NCBI GenBank assembly: GCA_014529385.2
Contig: CM043942.1
Coordinates: 63,335,184-63,399,183 of the forward strand
Origin: Adiantum capillus-veneris
Taxonomy: Eukaryota; Streptophyta; Polypodiopsida; Polypodiales; Pteridaceae
DNA: 64,000 nucleotides
Reading direction: 5' to 3'
Positions 9,771 to 20,378 of this stretch are shown here, piece after piece. Each line of letters opens with the position of its first letter. Position 1 is the first letter of the stretch. A program made the position numbers and the translations under genes. Under the pieces are notes generated by a model. That model was not told where the DNA came from, did no database searches, and was given only the letters and a program-made list of their open reading frames with translations.

Positions 9771-10644
9771 TGTTGGGAAACAAACAAACTGAAACACCTC
9801 TATAGCGATGTCACCCAAAAGCGTTGAAAGAGCACTACAAGAACACCAAAAGCTTTGGAAAATCCCTTTGAAACACCACAAGTCCAACAAGAGTAGTCCC
9901 CTTGGGAATTTACTGGCCGTCGCCCATCCAAGAGACTATGTCATATAGGAGCAAAACCCTGCCAAAGCATGGATTTACAGCACACGCCGACCAATGCATA
10001 TGAAGACAAGGGCCTCCCCTTTCACCATTGAACATCACAAACCCACAACTTCAACATCAATTCCACAACTCATACATACATGCCCTCCCAATCTGCATGC
10101 ACACAATTTGCCACTAGGCTGCCATAGCCATAACCCTGCAAAGAACTAGTCGTAACCTAAAGAGCACAACTCCAATTAGGGCACTCTAAAGCTTGAGAGA
10201 GAGCTTGAAAAATGACTAACGAGAAAGCTAAAGATGACCAAATTTGAATCTACACGCCGCTACATGCAAAATTGATGCCAACAGAGAGCTGTCCTGTTAC
10301 GACTACGTGTAGAGTAGGCAAGGCGGGGGCAAAAACTACAACAAAAACGATCAAGGAGGCACAACGAGCTCAAACCTGCAAAATTCTGGAGTTTGGATGA
10401 ACTTTTTTTAGTTTGTACATGAGTTTTAGTTATATACAAGTCTCACTTCAAAAAACTCACTCATGGGTACTTACAGCAGTCCAATAGCTATCACTAGACT
10501 AGCGATTTGCAGTGCATGTACATGTGCTTGCTAAAGCAAGCTAAAAACCCTAGAAAACCAAAGCCCACACACACTTTTGACATCGGGTGTCGTGTCCGTA
10601 TGTACAAATTTACAAAACACAGGGTGTTAGAAATGCGCCCAACA
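9771..10644 (-). repeat. Complete 5' LTR of TR1
   Basis: 874 bp bounded by TGTTGGG and CCCAACA (7-bp inverted repeat). The upstream 130 bp recur as the truncated 3' LTR, and a primer site follows on the minus strand. No protein-coding sense is seen here. Confidence 0.65.
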
Positions 10645-11560
10645 ACGCGAATGTTCAGACGGGGGGCTTAGTTCCCGACTAATCGCTCTGGAAAATACGG
10701 CTCAATCGACGACTACGCGTATTTCTGAGGACGAAACCCATCTCCAACAATTGCGGATGCAGATTCCTGCTTTTGGGCGTTCACAGGGTGGTCCAACTGC
10801 CACGATTCCGTACAAAACTACAAATTTCTCAGAGGAAGAGAAGGAGTGTACGGAATTGGCTGTAAATAACTGGCTCCATCAGTGGGACCAGGCATTTTGA
10901 CCTCCATGGGGAGCATGCTGAACGGAGGATTCAAATGATTCCTCTCTATCTGCGCAGTAAGGCGCTTACCTTGTGGCGCGACATGACAGGAAAGCCTAAG
11001 ATGTGTGCTGATTTTTGTGTGAAATTCAAGAGGGATTTCGCCAAAATGGACCCTTTGAAAGCTTACGCCAAACTGCAGAGTCTTTCAATGAAAACTCTGT
11101 CTTTTGATAAGTATACGACAGCTTTCAAAGAAGCGCTCACCTTCTGCAAGGTGGATTCCATACACGCTGTGCACATGTACCTGATGGGATTACATGAAGA
11201 TTACTGTTGGGCCTTAATCAAGGACAAAGCCCCGACTGACATCGAGGATGCAGTGGCAAAGGCCAGGACGTTTATTTGATAAACGAGGCGAACTATGAGA
11301 AGAAAAGAACTACAGACCATCAATCCGGTGAGGGTGCTTCGAGGAAGCGACCCGGATTCTAGCATAACTCCAAATCACTGCCAAGATCTTCTCAGGAGAA
11401 GAAGAAAGCCAAAAATGCTTCAGTTGTTGATGAAGTGAAGAAGGGGGCTTACTTTGGATGTGGCCAGACAGGTCACCAAATCAAGGATTGCCCCAAGAAG
11501 AAGACAAAGAAACCGCAAGGTCGTCCTTCAGTTCAGATACACGAGATCTCAGGTATCTCT
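10645..11560 (+). pseudogene. G2 gag, N-terminally deleted, with zinc knuckle
   Basis: The Gag core is at 10935-11279 (IPLYLRSKALTLWRDMTGKP, then LQSLSMKTLSFDKYTTAFKE), the region that assembles the virus-like particle. A zinc knuckle follows at about 11448-11490: AYFGCGQTGHQIKDC, where the first Cys of CCHC has become Tyr. The homologous copy in G3 keeps that Cys but has lost the second. Sequence before 10935 is gag-like (it aligns to 35745-35950) but contains stops. The true N-terminus is lost at the TR1 junction. Confidence 0.8.
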
Positions 11561-11569
11561 GATGTCGTT

Positions 11570-12160
11570 CAAGTTGCAATCCATCATTTAGCGCACAGTT
11601 CATGCACTAACTATACTTTTAGCACCAAAGTGTTTGATAAGCAGGATCTTCTCCATTTCCCTCAGAAGATCAATGGTCACGACGTGACTGTACTCCTTGA
11701 TAATGGAAGCTCACACAATTTTGTGGATGCAAAATTGGTGTAGAAACTGAGCCTGCGGACGTGGAACAATGACCATGAGTATCGCGTGAAGATGGCTGAT
11801 GGTGAGGATACGGATGTATGGAATCGGATGGTTCAAGATTTGTCGCTCGAGCTAGCTGATTACAAAGAGAACCTGGATGGATTTCCACATCATGCGCTTG
11901 GACAGAGCAGACGTTATTTTAGGAATTCCATGGTTTTATGATAAACAAAACTCATCGTATATAGACTATGTACATCACTCTCTTGTTTTTGTTAAGCAGA
12001 ACATGCCTCACGTATCTGTTTCACTTTGTAATCAGATTTTTGCAAATAATGGTTTTGCAATACCAGTTGTTACTGCTTTGGAAATGCATAAACATACAAA
12101 GTCGTCCGATGTTGACTTTTATCAATGTGTCCGATCTACTTAGTTTGATTCATTAGTGCT
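11570..12160 (+). pseudogene. G2 protease domain
   Basis: The segment VTVLLDNGSSHNFVDAKLV (11685-11741) is the retropepsin active-site loop, with DNG where DSG or DTG is usual. A stop follows at 11742-11744. Further frames carry FHIMRLDRADVILGIPWFYD (11880-11939), the C-terminal strand with the conserved ILGIPW. The protease would cleave the Gag-Pol polyprotein. The region is homologous to 36800-37200 of G3, which allows the breaks to be compared. Confidence 0.75.
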
Positions 12161-12239
12161 TGTTGGTACTTCTGTCACTGAATTTCGTAAAAATGTTTCA
12201 TGTTCCTCTGTTGAACTTGGGGATTCCGACGAATCCAAC

Positions 12240-13770
12240 CTTATCCGATGAATCATGACTGATTTCAAGGATGTTTTCCATATGATCTACCTCCTGGCTT
12301 GCCGCCTTCGAGAGGAGTAGATCATGGCATTGATTTGGTGGCTGGTTGTCAGCCCTTCTCAAAGTAACCAAATCGGTTTAGTAAAACTGAGGAGGAGAAG
12401 ATTCAACGACAACTGAAAGATTATCTCGACAAGGGTTTTGTTCAGCCAAGTAAATCCCCAGGGGGAGCGCCAGTGTTACTTTCTCGAAAGAAGGATAACA
12501 CTATGCGCTTCTGCGTCGATTACAAAGGATTGAATCAGCTCACCGTTAAGAATAAGTATCCCCTCCCGCATATGGACGATCTGACAGATCGGCTCCGTGG
12601 AGCGCTGTACTTTACAAAGATAGACCTACGATCAAGCTAACACTAGATACGGATCAAACTAGAAGATATTCCTAAGACAGGTTTCCATATGCGTTATGGT
12701 CACTACGAGTTTTTGGTCTTGCCTTTTGGTTTGACCAATGCTCTAGCTACGTTTCAGCAAATGAAGAACGATCTGCTGAGACCGTTTCTAGGCAATTTCG
12801 TTGTTGTATTTCTCGATGACATCTTGATCTACAGCCGAAGTTTGTCTGAGCACTTAGCGCATATACGCGCTGTTCTCGAAGTACTGAGAGCTGAGAAGCT
12901 TTATGCTAAGGCTTCTAAGTGTGAATTCTTTAGGAAAGAGCTTCTATACTTGGGTCACATCATTACTTGCGATGGAATTCGCGTCGACCCTGAAAACTTA
13001 GATAAATTGCGAAATTGGCCCATTCTGAAGAACATGCGCCAAGTGAAGTCCTTTTTAGGCTTTACAGGTTTCTTTCGGAAATTTATCAAGGATTACTCAA
13101 AAGTTGCTGCTCCACTTACGCAACTTTTAAAAGGAGGGGTGAAAGGGCCGAAGACTTCGGGTCCTCATCGCAAAGGTAATCCCCCTGTTGTCTGGAATTA
13201 GCACCTGGACGAGAGCTTTCGGACACTAAAAAACTTGGTGACTACTGTGCCAATATTGCAGATCCTAGCAAACCGTTTGTGGTTGAAACGGATGCTAGTG
13301 ATTATGCCATTGGTGCGGCATTATATCAGGATGGACGTCCTATTGCGTTTGAAAGTAAGAAGCTTTCTGACGCTCAAATGCGTTATCCAACGTATGAGAA
13401 GAAGCTTTACGCTATAGTCCACGCCTTGAGGAAATGGCATCACTACCTGTATGGCTCTACGTTTGTAGCATGGACAAGCCATCACCCCTTGCACTATGGC
13501 CGAAAGGCTAGATGGGTTGAGCTTATGCAAGAGTTTGACTTTGCGATCCGTTATAGAAAAGGATCCAGCAATCGAGTTGCTGATGCACTCAGCAGGATGC
13601 CTGAGGTTAATGCCTTGTCTATAGTTGAAATCTTGACGGATTTCTATCTCTCTCTCTCTAAGGGCTATGTCGTTCTGATAGCCATTTTGGCAAGATATGG
13701 AACGAGATCAAAGTGGGGCATGACTTGCGTACAGGTTGGGCGATCCGCAGACCCAAGTGAGTCGTGCTAG
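12240..13770 (+). pseudogene. G2 reverse transcriptase and RNase H
   Basis: The blocks run in order across several frames: the pre-RT linker with FKDVF (12260), [17 protein letters not shown] (12430-12485), [20 protein letters not shown] (12510-12570), then FLVLPFGLTNALATFQQ (12710-12760), FLDDILIYS (12810-12836) as the active site, and LGHIIT. RNase H follows from about 13270 with ETDASDYAIGAALYQDG (13281-13330), YEKKLYAIVHALRKW and the terminal VADALSRMP (13577-13603). Stops at 12251-12253, 12638-12640 and 13199-13201, with frameshifts, make it inactive. Confidence 0.85.
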
Positions 13771-15156
13771 AGAGACGAGACAACGACAATATTCCATTAG
13801 AGGTGGACTATTGTTCAGAAATGCAATAGTCTACGTGCCGAAAATCGATGAGGTTCGACAAAGGATTTTGTGCGAATGCCACAATGTTCCTAGCGCTGGG
13901 CACCCGAGCATCCAAAGAACTTTGGCTTTGGTCAAGTGATATTTCTATTGGCCAAGGATGCGCTTTTACATAGAGAGCTATGTGAAGAGATACGCTCAGT
14001 GCCAGGTCAATAAGGCAAAGCGCCTTAGGAAAGCTGGCCTGCTACATCCATTGGAAATCCCAGATGCCAAGTGGCAGAGTATTTCCATGGACTTTATCGT
14101 TGGTTTGCCAAATACTAGTCGGGGCAATGACGCCATTTGGGTTGTGGTCGATAGACTCACAAAGATGGCGAAGTTTATACCAACGAAGTCGAAAATAAAA
14201 AGCCATGAGTTGGTGGTTTTATTTTTCGATCAGCTTTATAAGTTGTATAGTTTACCAGAAAATATCGTTAGTAATCGAGATACTAAGTTCACTGGCCGAT
14301 TTTGGCGAGATGTGTTTGCTCATCTTCAGACGAAGTTGAGTATGTCGCCTTCTGACCATCTTAAGTCCCGACGGACAAACTGAGAGAATGAATCAGACGT
14401 TAGAGGACATGTTAAGAGCCTATGTCTCTCATATGCAATCTGATTGGGAAAGCCTAAACGTATCTTCCACAGTTAGAGTTTGCCTATAACAGTAGCAAGC
14501 ATTCTGCTATTGGATTTAGCTCGTTCATGTTGATGTATGGATTTGAGCTTAAATCCCCGATTGCTATTGGCTTAGAAAAAGTCAAGGAACGCCAGGCTCG
14601 TGATTTCTTGTATGACATGCAAGAAACACTCGAATTGGCTAAGGATAGTATAAGAACGGCTCGTGATTGAGTCACTACTTATGCTAATCCAAAGAGATCT
14701 CCAAGGACTCTTGATGTGGGACAATGGTTCTAACTGAAGATACCCAAGAATTCCAAGACTATGCGAACAGGAAAGCATTATAAGCTTTCAGCTAGATATT
14801 GTGGTCCGTTCTTGATCACAAAGAAAATTGGCCAAGTTGCCTACAAACTGGCTCTTCCTTCGGATGTTAGTGTACATGCAGTGTTTCATGTCAGCCGCCT
14901 TAAAGTAAAATTGGGCGATGCCGACGTTGTTGTGCCTATCGTGGAAAATGTATGGCAAGATATGCAAAGTGAGTATATTCCTCGAGAACCAGAGGTAGTT
15001 TTAGATCATCTTACCCGTCATTCGTGCCAAAAGGCTTATGACGAGTACTTAATTAAATGGAAGGGTCAATCTAAAAGGTTTGCTACTTGGGAACTTGTTA
15101 GAGCTCTGAAAGCTCAATATCCCCACTTCATTGATGAGCACATCAATGGTTCTTAA
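13736..15156 (+). pseudogene. G2 integrase with C-terminal chromodomain
   Basis: The zinc domain runs from CHNVPSAGHPSIQRTLALVK to KRYAQCQ (13875-14010), with one Cys replaced by Tyr. The catalytic core shows SMDFIVGLP (first Asp), SNRDTKFTG (second Asp, with D-to-N just before) and DGQTERMN (Glu, about 14371-14394) after a frameshift. The GPF module (RYCGPFLITKKIGQVAYKLA) is at 14794-14855. The end carries a chromodomain-like segment, EYLIKWKGQSKRFATWELV (15043-15099), which defines chromoviruses and helps choose heterochromatin targets. Confidence 0.85.
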
Positions 15157-15168
15157 AGGGGGGAAGTA

Positions 15169-15555
15169 TGTTATGTCGCGCTCATAGGAGAGGGGATCTA
15201 GCCCAGACGCCGCTGGGATGAGCGTCCAGTGTCCAGGCGGACGTAGTGTGAACACGGACAGTGTGGCCGGTCATTATTATAAAAAGGGAGGCCAAGGCCT
15301 CATTTGCAATTATTGACCTCCACTGGCTAAGTGCCAGTGGTCAGCCCACGAGGCTAGGAGTGTGCGAGGTCACCTCGAGGAGATGAGGCCGGGTGGTATA
15401 GGAAGCTCGGTCTTACACGTGCACACCTACGTCCTCGAACGCTGGCCCCAGCACGGGGGAGCTGCCGGATGGTGGCTATGGTCGGGTGGTTCGTCCGACG
15501 AGTGTCTGTAGGCGGTCCGTGTAGCCGGGAGACCCACTCTCTTGAGTTCGTTTCA
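15169..15555 (+). repeat. 3' LTR of G2
   Basis: 387 bp from TGTTATG to TTTCA, directly after the polypurine tract AAAGGGGGGAAG (15156-15167). It contains a TATA-like TTATTATAAAAAG near 15276-15288. The LINE-B body resumes at 15556 with the 5-bp duplication. Confidence 0.8.
15276..15288 (+). promoter_or_regulatory. TATA box in the G2 LTR
   Basis: TTATTATAAAAAG lies about 110 bp into the LTR, the position expected for the U3 core promoter. The assignment rests on sequence and position only. Confidence 0.5.
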
Positions 15556-16653
15556 ACGTGTGTCATAGATCCTGACCCAGTAGCTCTTGAGACTGGCCAC
15601 TGGAGGCTGTATGTCCACTGGCACGAGTCCAGTGGGATCCTGGAGAGTGGTTTTGGAGGGACCCTTTTGCTTCAGCTGACGATCCAGGTGTCCCTTTCTT
15701 TCAGTACACTGTTCGACTGGGACGGCACATACTTGCAGCACGAAGAGAGGCTCGTCTTGCTACAGCACATCATTGGCAGGAGGAGGGTCTCACAACTGAG
15801 TTCTTGTCAGCTTTTTGGGCGAGGTGATGACGCCAGACAGCAGCGGCGAGTCACTTTGTTCCAGTGGTGGCTGGTTGCACATAGAGCTACAGCAGTGGGG
15901 AGCTGACTTGTACATAGTGGTCTCCCGGCAGCATCCGCAGCTTGTGACCATCTTGTGGAGAGTCAGCGTCATTGTCTTTGGGACTGTCCTATGGCACAGC
16001 AGGTTTGGCTTCGTGTCCTTCGGCTGATGCTAGCTCTTTCCACAGCACGGCAGTACACTTGGGGGGCAGCTGCTTGGTCCACTCTCACGGGCTCGGCACT
16101 ACAGTTTGAGCTATCCTCCACCAGCAGGATGACAGTGATGGAGGGGGGTCGACCTACACTCCAGCTTGCTACAGAGCTTACTTCACAGGAGTGGTGCAGT
16201 GAGAGAGAGGAGTGTTGGAAGCTCGTCTGCGGCCTAACACTTTGGTTCATCTGGCGGGCCCGTTGCTTCAACATCTTTGAGGCTCGCCATGTACCACCAG
16301 CAGAGACAGTTCGAGATCTCTTTCGCTAGTGCTGATCCATACTCTCAGGGGACAGTTCGAGAGACTACAGGGAAACTCCGACCGCATTCGGGAGCCTAGA
16401 GAGGCTTTCCTTCGACTTTGGCGCCCTGGGCCTTTCTTCACCATGGTCCAAGGGGTGCTTTAGATGGCACTACCGTCCACTTGTGTGGCTCTTCCCTCCT
16501 TCCATCTCCTAATTTAGCCTCATTATACATATGCTGTTTTTTCATTCGGAGTCTCCCCTTATGATTGTTGTAGCCCTCTCTCGTAGAGGTGGTTGTAGCC
16601 CTATGGGCAGTTTCATTAACTAATAGAAGGATCTTTTTCTCGGAAAAAAAAAG
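15556..16653 (+). mobile_element. LINE-B copy 1, second part with 3' UTR and poly-A
   Basis: After G2 the LINE resumes in register (ACGTGTGTCATAG against ACTTGCGTCATAG in the complete copy). It codes for the degraded C-terminal region: LYVHWHESSGILESG (about 15607-15655), then LRVLRLMLALSTARQYTWGAAAWSTL and WFIWRARCFNI (16243-16276), a zf-RVT type domain found after LINE RTs. The 3' UTR ends GGATCTTTTTCTCGG plus A9. The complete copy has the identical 3' terminus (29701-29726, reversed). Confidence 0.85.
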
Positions 16654-17113
16654 GTCCAAAAGCATTGGATCCCAAACCTCTTGCAGCCAAAAGCTTGTGC
16701 CATCAAAAGAGGTACTTATAAATGTTTAAGGAATGCCCAAAAGCGAAGCCACAAAAGCATCAAATCCCAAACCTCTTGCACCCAAAAGCTTTTGCCTTCA
16801 AAAACTCATGTAAAAATTGCAAAAAACCAACATTGCAAATCCGTACATTTGTGCCACGTGGCAACCAGCACAATTTACGAAAATCAAACTCAAAGATCAA
16901 GCTTTCAAAGTTTTAGGTTTTTAAACCCCTTGGCCAGTGCTCCAAAAGTTCTTCAAGTCAATACGGGTTGAGTTTTTAATTCCTAACCCTCTTTAGGGCT
17001 CTCGCCTATATCTTTAGGGTTCATTACTTTTTTTTGTTCTTCTAGGCTCATTTTCTCTTGTCCTCTCGGCCATTTCTTTCCAATTGGGCACGTCACATCA
17101 TCACTTTGTAACA
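16654..17113 (-). repeat. Partial LTR (minus), cut by LINE-B
   Basis: On the minus strand the LTR begins TGTTACAAAGTGATGATGTG at 17113, next to a polypurine tract (17114-17125, seen as a pyrimidine run on the plus strand). It includes an ACGTGGCA site (about 16855-16863) and a TATA-like TTTATAAG (about 16713-16720). Its R/U5 end is missing where the LINE-B poly-A begins. The first 75 bp align with the plus-strand LTR at 18243. Two copies of an internal segment (CCCAAACCTCTTGCA at about 16671 and 16770) lie about 99 bp apart. Confidence 0.6.
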
Positions 17114-18242
17114 TTCCCCCCTCACGAAGGAATTGTAATCGCCCTTAATTACGCATGCAAAACATGCAAAGGACAGAAACGTTTTTGAGTAGGCACTGAC
17201 TCTATGTACCCATTCACCAGATTCCACCAATCGAGCACTTCTACAAAGACATCAGTCCCTGATCAATCACATTTCTGGGGAGGGTCAGATACAAATCATG
17301 ATCATTGTAACAATTTGACAATCACATCCACACCAAGCTGATCTTTGCACGGATGTCTTGATTTACTAAATCTTGTTACTATTACGTTTATATCCTTTCT
17401 TTTCACATTTCAATCAAGGCAACTATGCCCATGACCATCCCCACAAGACAATACATCCACATAGCATGTAGTTCACAAAAATCACACACTTAGTTCACAC
17501 TGACCACAGTGTTTCAATCATTCAATCTAGCCATCTTGTCCCGTCTTGATGCACCTAGATCAACGTGAAGCCATCTCATCCTGCCGAAACTCTCGATGCA
17601 CTCACAATAGTATACAGTCATCTCATCCAGATAGACATCTTGATGCACTAGAAGCTCATTCAGTTCTCATTCACTTAGCCATGACATCCAGATCTCGCTA
17701 TTCTCTAATAGATGTCTAGATACACTAAGTTCCAATCATTCGTCAAACAAAATGTTGTACACATTTCATCGTTCTCTATATGTCTCTAACAATACACAAA
17801 TGAAAGAACACATGTCTTCAATTCAAACAAGGAAATTTTCACACCATATTTGTTGTACCTAAAGGCCTTCATGAATCATAAAAATTGAAGCAGTTGTAGA
17901 AAACAAGATAAGCCACCATCCAACGACATAAATCTTTCCAAATGCATAAGCTTGAGCGGATGTTTCTACGAAAAGCATTTCAGATGGGTATAAAACTTAC
18001 GAATCATTTCGTTCCTCAAACGTGTTATCCCTAATGTCCGCCAAAAATGTTTCTAGAAATCATTCCGCATAAAACTTCTTGCACTATTAGGATGATCAAG
18101 AAGCTTAAACTTCAAATTAGCCTTCATTTTGAATATTCATTATTTATTCCTATCAACATTTAGCTTACTCACTACAGTCATATATTGTTCCTCATAACAA
18201 GGTCATTGGTACTAGGGCATGGCTCTCCATAGGTTGTGTCTT
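17114..18242 (-). mobile_element. 3' non-coding end of a minus-strand Gypsy element
   Basis: Between two oppositely oriented LTRs. The minus-strand polypurine tract (GTGAGGGGGGAA) at 17114-17125 shows that this is the 3' end of an element read right to left. Positions 17525-17730 hold degenerate tandem units with CATCTCATCC and CATCTTGATGCACTAGA. No coding domain is visible. Where it gives way to other DNA before 18243 is unclear. Confidence 0.45.
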
Positions 18243-18747
18243 TGTCACAAAGTGATGACATGGCATGACCAATTGGAAGAGAAATGGCCGAGTGGACAAG
18301 AGAAACTGGACTGTCCAACTTGAAGAACCTATGAAGCACTCGCCGTGAAGCCTAACCCTGAAAAAATTCTGAAGCTTGTACCTTGAAAATGAATTCTCTA
18401 AAACGCGCTGACATGCTTACGTGTCATACTGTACGGATGCTGATGTGGCAAGTCATACGGATTTTCCCATTTTGCTCTGCTGGTGGCACGTGGCAGGCTG
18501 TACCGAATTCCGTGATTTGAGCTAAGCTGATGACGTGGCACCTTGCGTGAGCTTTGGAGCACTAATGCTTTTGGAAGAAAGTGCTTTGGAATTAGATGCT
18601 TTTGGATCCTTGCTTTTGGGCATCCCTTGTACTGTTTATAAGAGCCCTTGGGGCCTCACTGTACAGAGCATCTGGACATAGAGTCTGAGAGCAGAAAGAG
18701 GTTCCGAAGCAAGCTCCAGACCTTTGGAAAGGGATAGGGCATGTAAC
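18243..18747 (+). repeat. Partial or solo LTR (plus), diverged L1 type
   Basis: Starts TGTCACAAAGTGATGACATGG and shares with 16654-17113 (reversed) the beginning, the CTTTTGGGCATCCCTT segment and a TATA-like TTTATAAG near 18638. ACGTG repeats sit at about 18406-18545. The 3' boundary (TGTAACA at 18741-18747) is a guess: no target duplication or primer site was found. Confidence 0.45.
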
Positions 18748-19852
18748 AAAAGTATTGAAGAGTTAGACAAACGACTATTTAGGATAGGTGATTACATAGC
18801 TTTTTGCCTTTCTAGCAAGAAAAGGTCTTGTCCTCGGGGAAGTAGCTTTTCTAGGGGGATGATCTTTAAATATATCGTGCAATTTGTTTCATTATCCTTA
18901 CGTGTTTCAATGGATCATGTATAACTCTCATGCGAGCAGTCATCTTACCCTGAGTGTGTACCTGAAATTAATTAGAATCATGGTAAGTATAGATGGATTA
19001 ACCTCCAAACCTAAAATTGGCAAGGTCAAAGGACCATGATAGCCGTGAGTAGAAATCCTGGACTATAGTCTAAGATGGACCACCTAACACCAGTCAACCT
19101 AAACAGGAATTATAGACAGTGGGTTCATCACAGCTCTATAGCCCAAAAAATCTCTAAAGCCAATGTCTTGGTTTCCAAAAAACTGGGAGAAACTTGTGTT
19201 TAGGACGTGTGTGTTGCTGTTTTTTAACTAATTACTTATACACAAAAGAACAAGATAATTCAAGAGACAGCTAGCTTTGGACAAAGGACATTATATAGTA
19301 CCAAAAATGACTCAGTTTTTTATTCATTTTTGTACATAAATATGAGAATGAGATATCATTCTAATGAATTTTCTCATATGGTAAATTGCAATCCTTGTCT
19401 ACAATGTGGAAGGGGACAAATATTCAATGTCGCACAGCAGCAAAGCAAAAAGGAGATCCTAAGAGAAGATAGAGTCCTCACCTGCATGCATGCAAACAAC
19501 ACAACAAATATGTTAGCCTTGAATACGTTTTACATGTGTCGATGGACTTATCATTTGTTATCCATGTCCATCTTACAACCGTTTTTCTTAATTTTAAATC
19601 AACAGTCCAAAGTACATCACTTTGTTTAGTTCAAATAGGATAACCTCAATTTTGTGTAATTTCTAATGACTAATTGCTGAAATGAGTGATTTTTCTTCTC
19701 GTCATAAAAGTGCAGGTGTAAATCAACACTCCTTTTGCTGATTTTTGGTGAAAATCATAAGTTTCTTGATAAACTTTATTGATTTACCAATTTATGATTA
19801 GATTCAGCCTGTATTCTGCTCAATCTCTTTGTATTCTCACTCTGTGCGAAGC

Positions 19853-19854
<2 letters not shown>
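18748..19854. other. No recognisable feature
   Basis: About 1.1 kb of AT-rich sequence without a convincing reading frame, terminal repeat or RNA gene. It may be decayed transposon or ordinary intergenic DNA. Confidence 0.4.

Positions 19855-19902
<48 letters not shown>
19855..19902 (+). repeat. (AG)n microsatellite
   Basis: An uninterrupted AG array of 24 units. It interrupts the minus-strand RNase H relic that follows. Confidence 0.9.
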
Positions 19903-19905
<3 letters not shown>

Positions 19906-20378
19906 CAAACTTTGATGATCTGTGTACATTGTAAAATCTGCACCGTGCAACCCAACAGCACTTACGAAGTGGCGAGAGTGCCATGCCTATGCAATAAACC
20001 ATGGGTAAGCAACCCAAGATCAAGATGCATGGTTATCGTGGGGGCACATAGCCAAGCCCAATATTAGAGAAAGGCAATTTTCTTCCTTGCGAAGAGAAAC
20101 GAGGCAGTGAGCGAGCATGAGGATGATCCGTGTACACCGTAAAATCTGCACCGAGCAAATAATGGCTCCACTACGTCAAAGCATGAATAACCGCTACGAG
20201 CTCCTTGTGCAACTCCTCTTTGGCTTTTATAGCATCCGAGTCTCATAGGCTATGACATGGCCCTCTTGCATTAAGACTGCTCCCACAGTACTTCCACAAG
20301 CATCACAGCAAACCTCAATAGATTTCTGCAAGTCTGGTAACTTTTACATTGGTCTAGTAGTCAACTAATGCATGAGTC
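19903..20378 (-). pseudogene. Two Gypsy RNase H fragments in tandem (minus)
   Basis: The minus strand of about 20065-20360 reads IEVCCDACGSTVGAVLMQEG, then EELHKELVAVIHALT and HYLLGADFTVYTDH. These are the three conserved RNase H segments, including the catalytic Asp, Glu and Asp positions. A stop follows RML and another lies in HALT*WSH. A second diverged copy of the last segment (LHGADFTMYTDH) is at about 19913-19950. Both come from different Gypsy copies or from a duplication. RNase H would degrade the RNA strand during reverse transcription. Confidence 0.7.

Larger units (their letters stand above)
7972..10644 (-). mobile_element. TR1, minus-strand gag-only LTR element
   Basis: The 5' LTR (9771-10644, 874 bp) starts TGTTGGG and ends CCCAACA on the minus strand. 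The first 130 bp or so of that LTR recur at 7972-8101, so the 3' LTR is truncated. The 1.67-kb interior codes only for a Gag domain and an acidic C-terminal extension; no protease, RT or integrase is seen. This fits the non-autonomous class called TR-GAG. No target duplication is visible, as expected for a truncated end. Confidence 0.7.
7965..15555 (+). mobile_element. Gypsy chromovirus G2 footprint, host to TR1
   Basis: The 3' LTR (15169-15555) begins TGTTATG and ends TTTCA. On the left, ACTTG (7960-7964) is followed by TGTTATG, the same seven bases; on the right the LTR is followed by ACGTG. I read this as a 5-bp target duplication with one substitution, with only 7 nt of the 5' LTR surviving. 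The rest of the 5' LTR, leader and N-terminal gag were replaced by TR1 (7972-10644). From 10645 the order is gag, protease, RT, RNase H, integrase, chromodomain, polypurine tract and LTR: a chromovirus. All frames are broken. Confidence 0.75.

Noticed and set aside
7970-10644. TR1 as a short-LTR (132-bp) TRIM element
   Set aside because: The 130-bp direct repeats look like complete LTRs at first, but there is no TSD, and TGTTGGG...CCCAACA plus a CCA-complementary primer site define an 874-bp LTR at 9771-10644. The left copy is truncated.
7963-15563. TGTGT as the 5-bp TSD of G2
   Set aside because: TGTGT matches exactly on both sides, but the insert would then start TATG and end AACG, which are not LTR termini. 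ACTTG/ACGTG gives TG...CA ends and matches the start of the 3' LTR.
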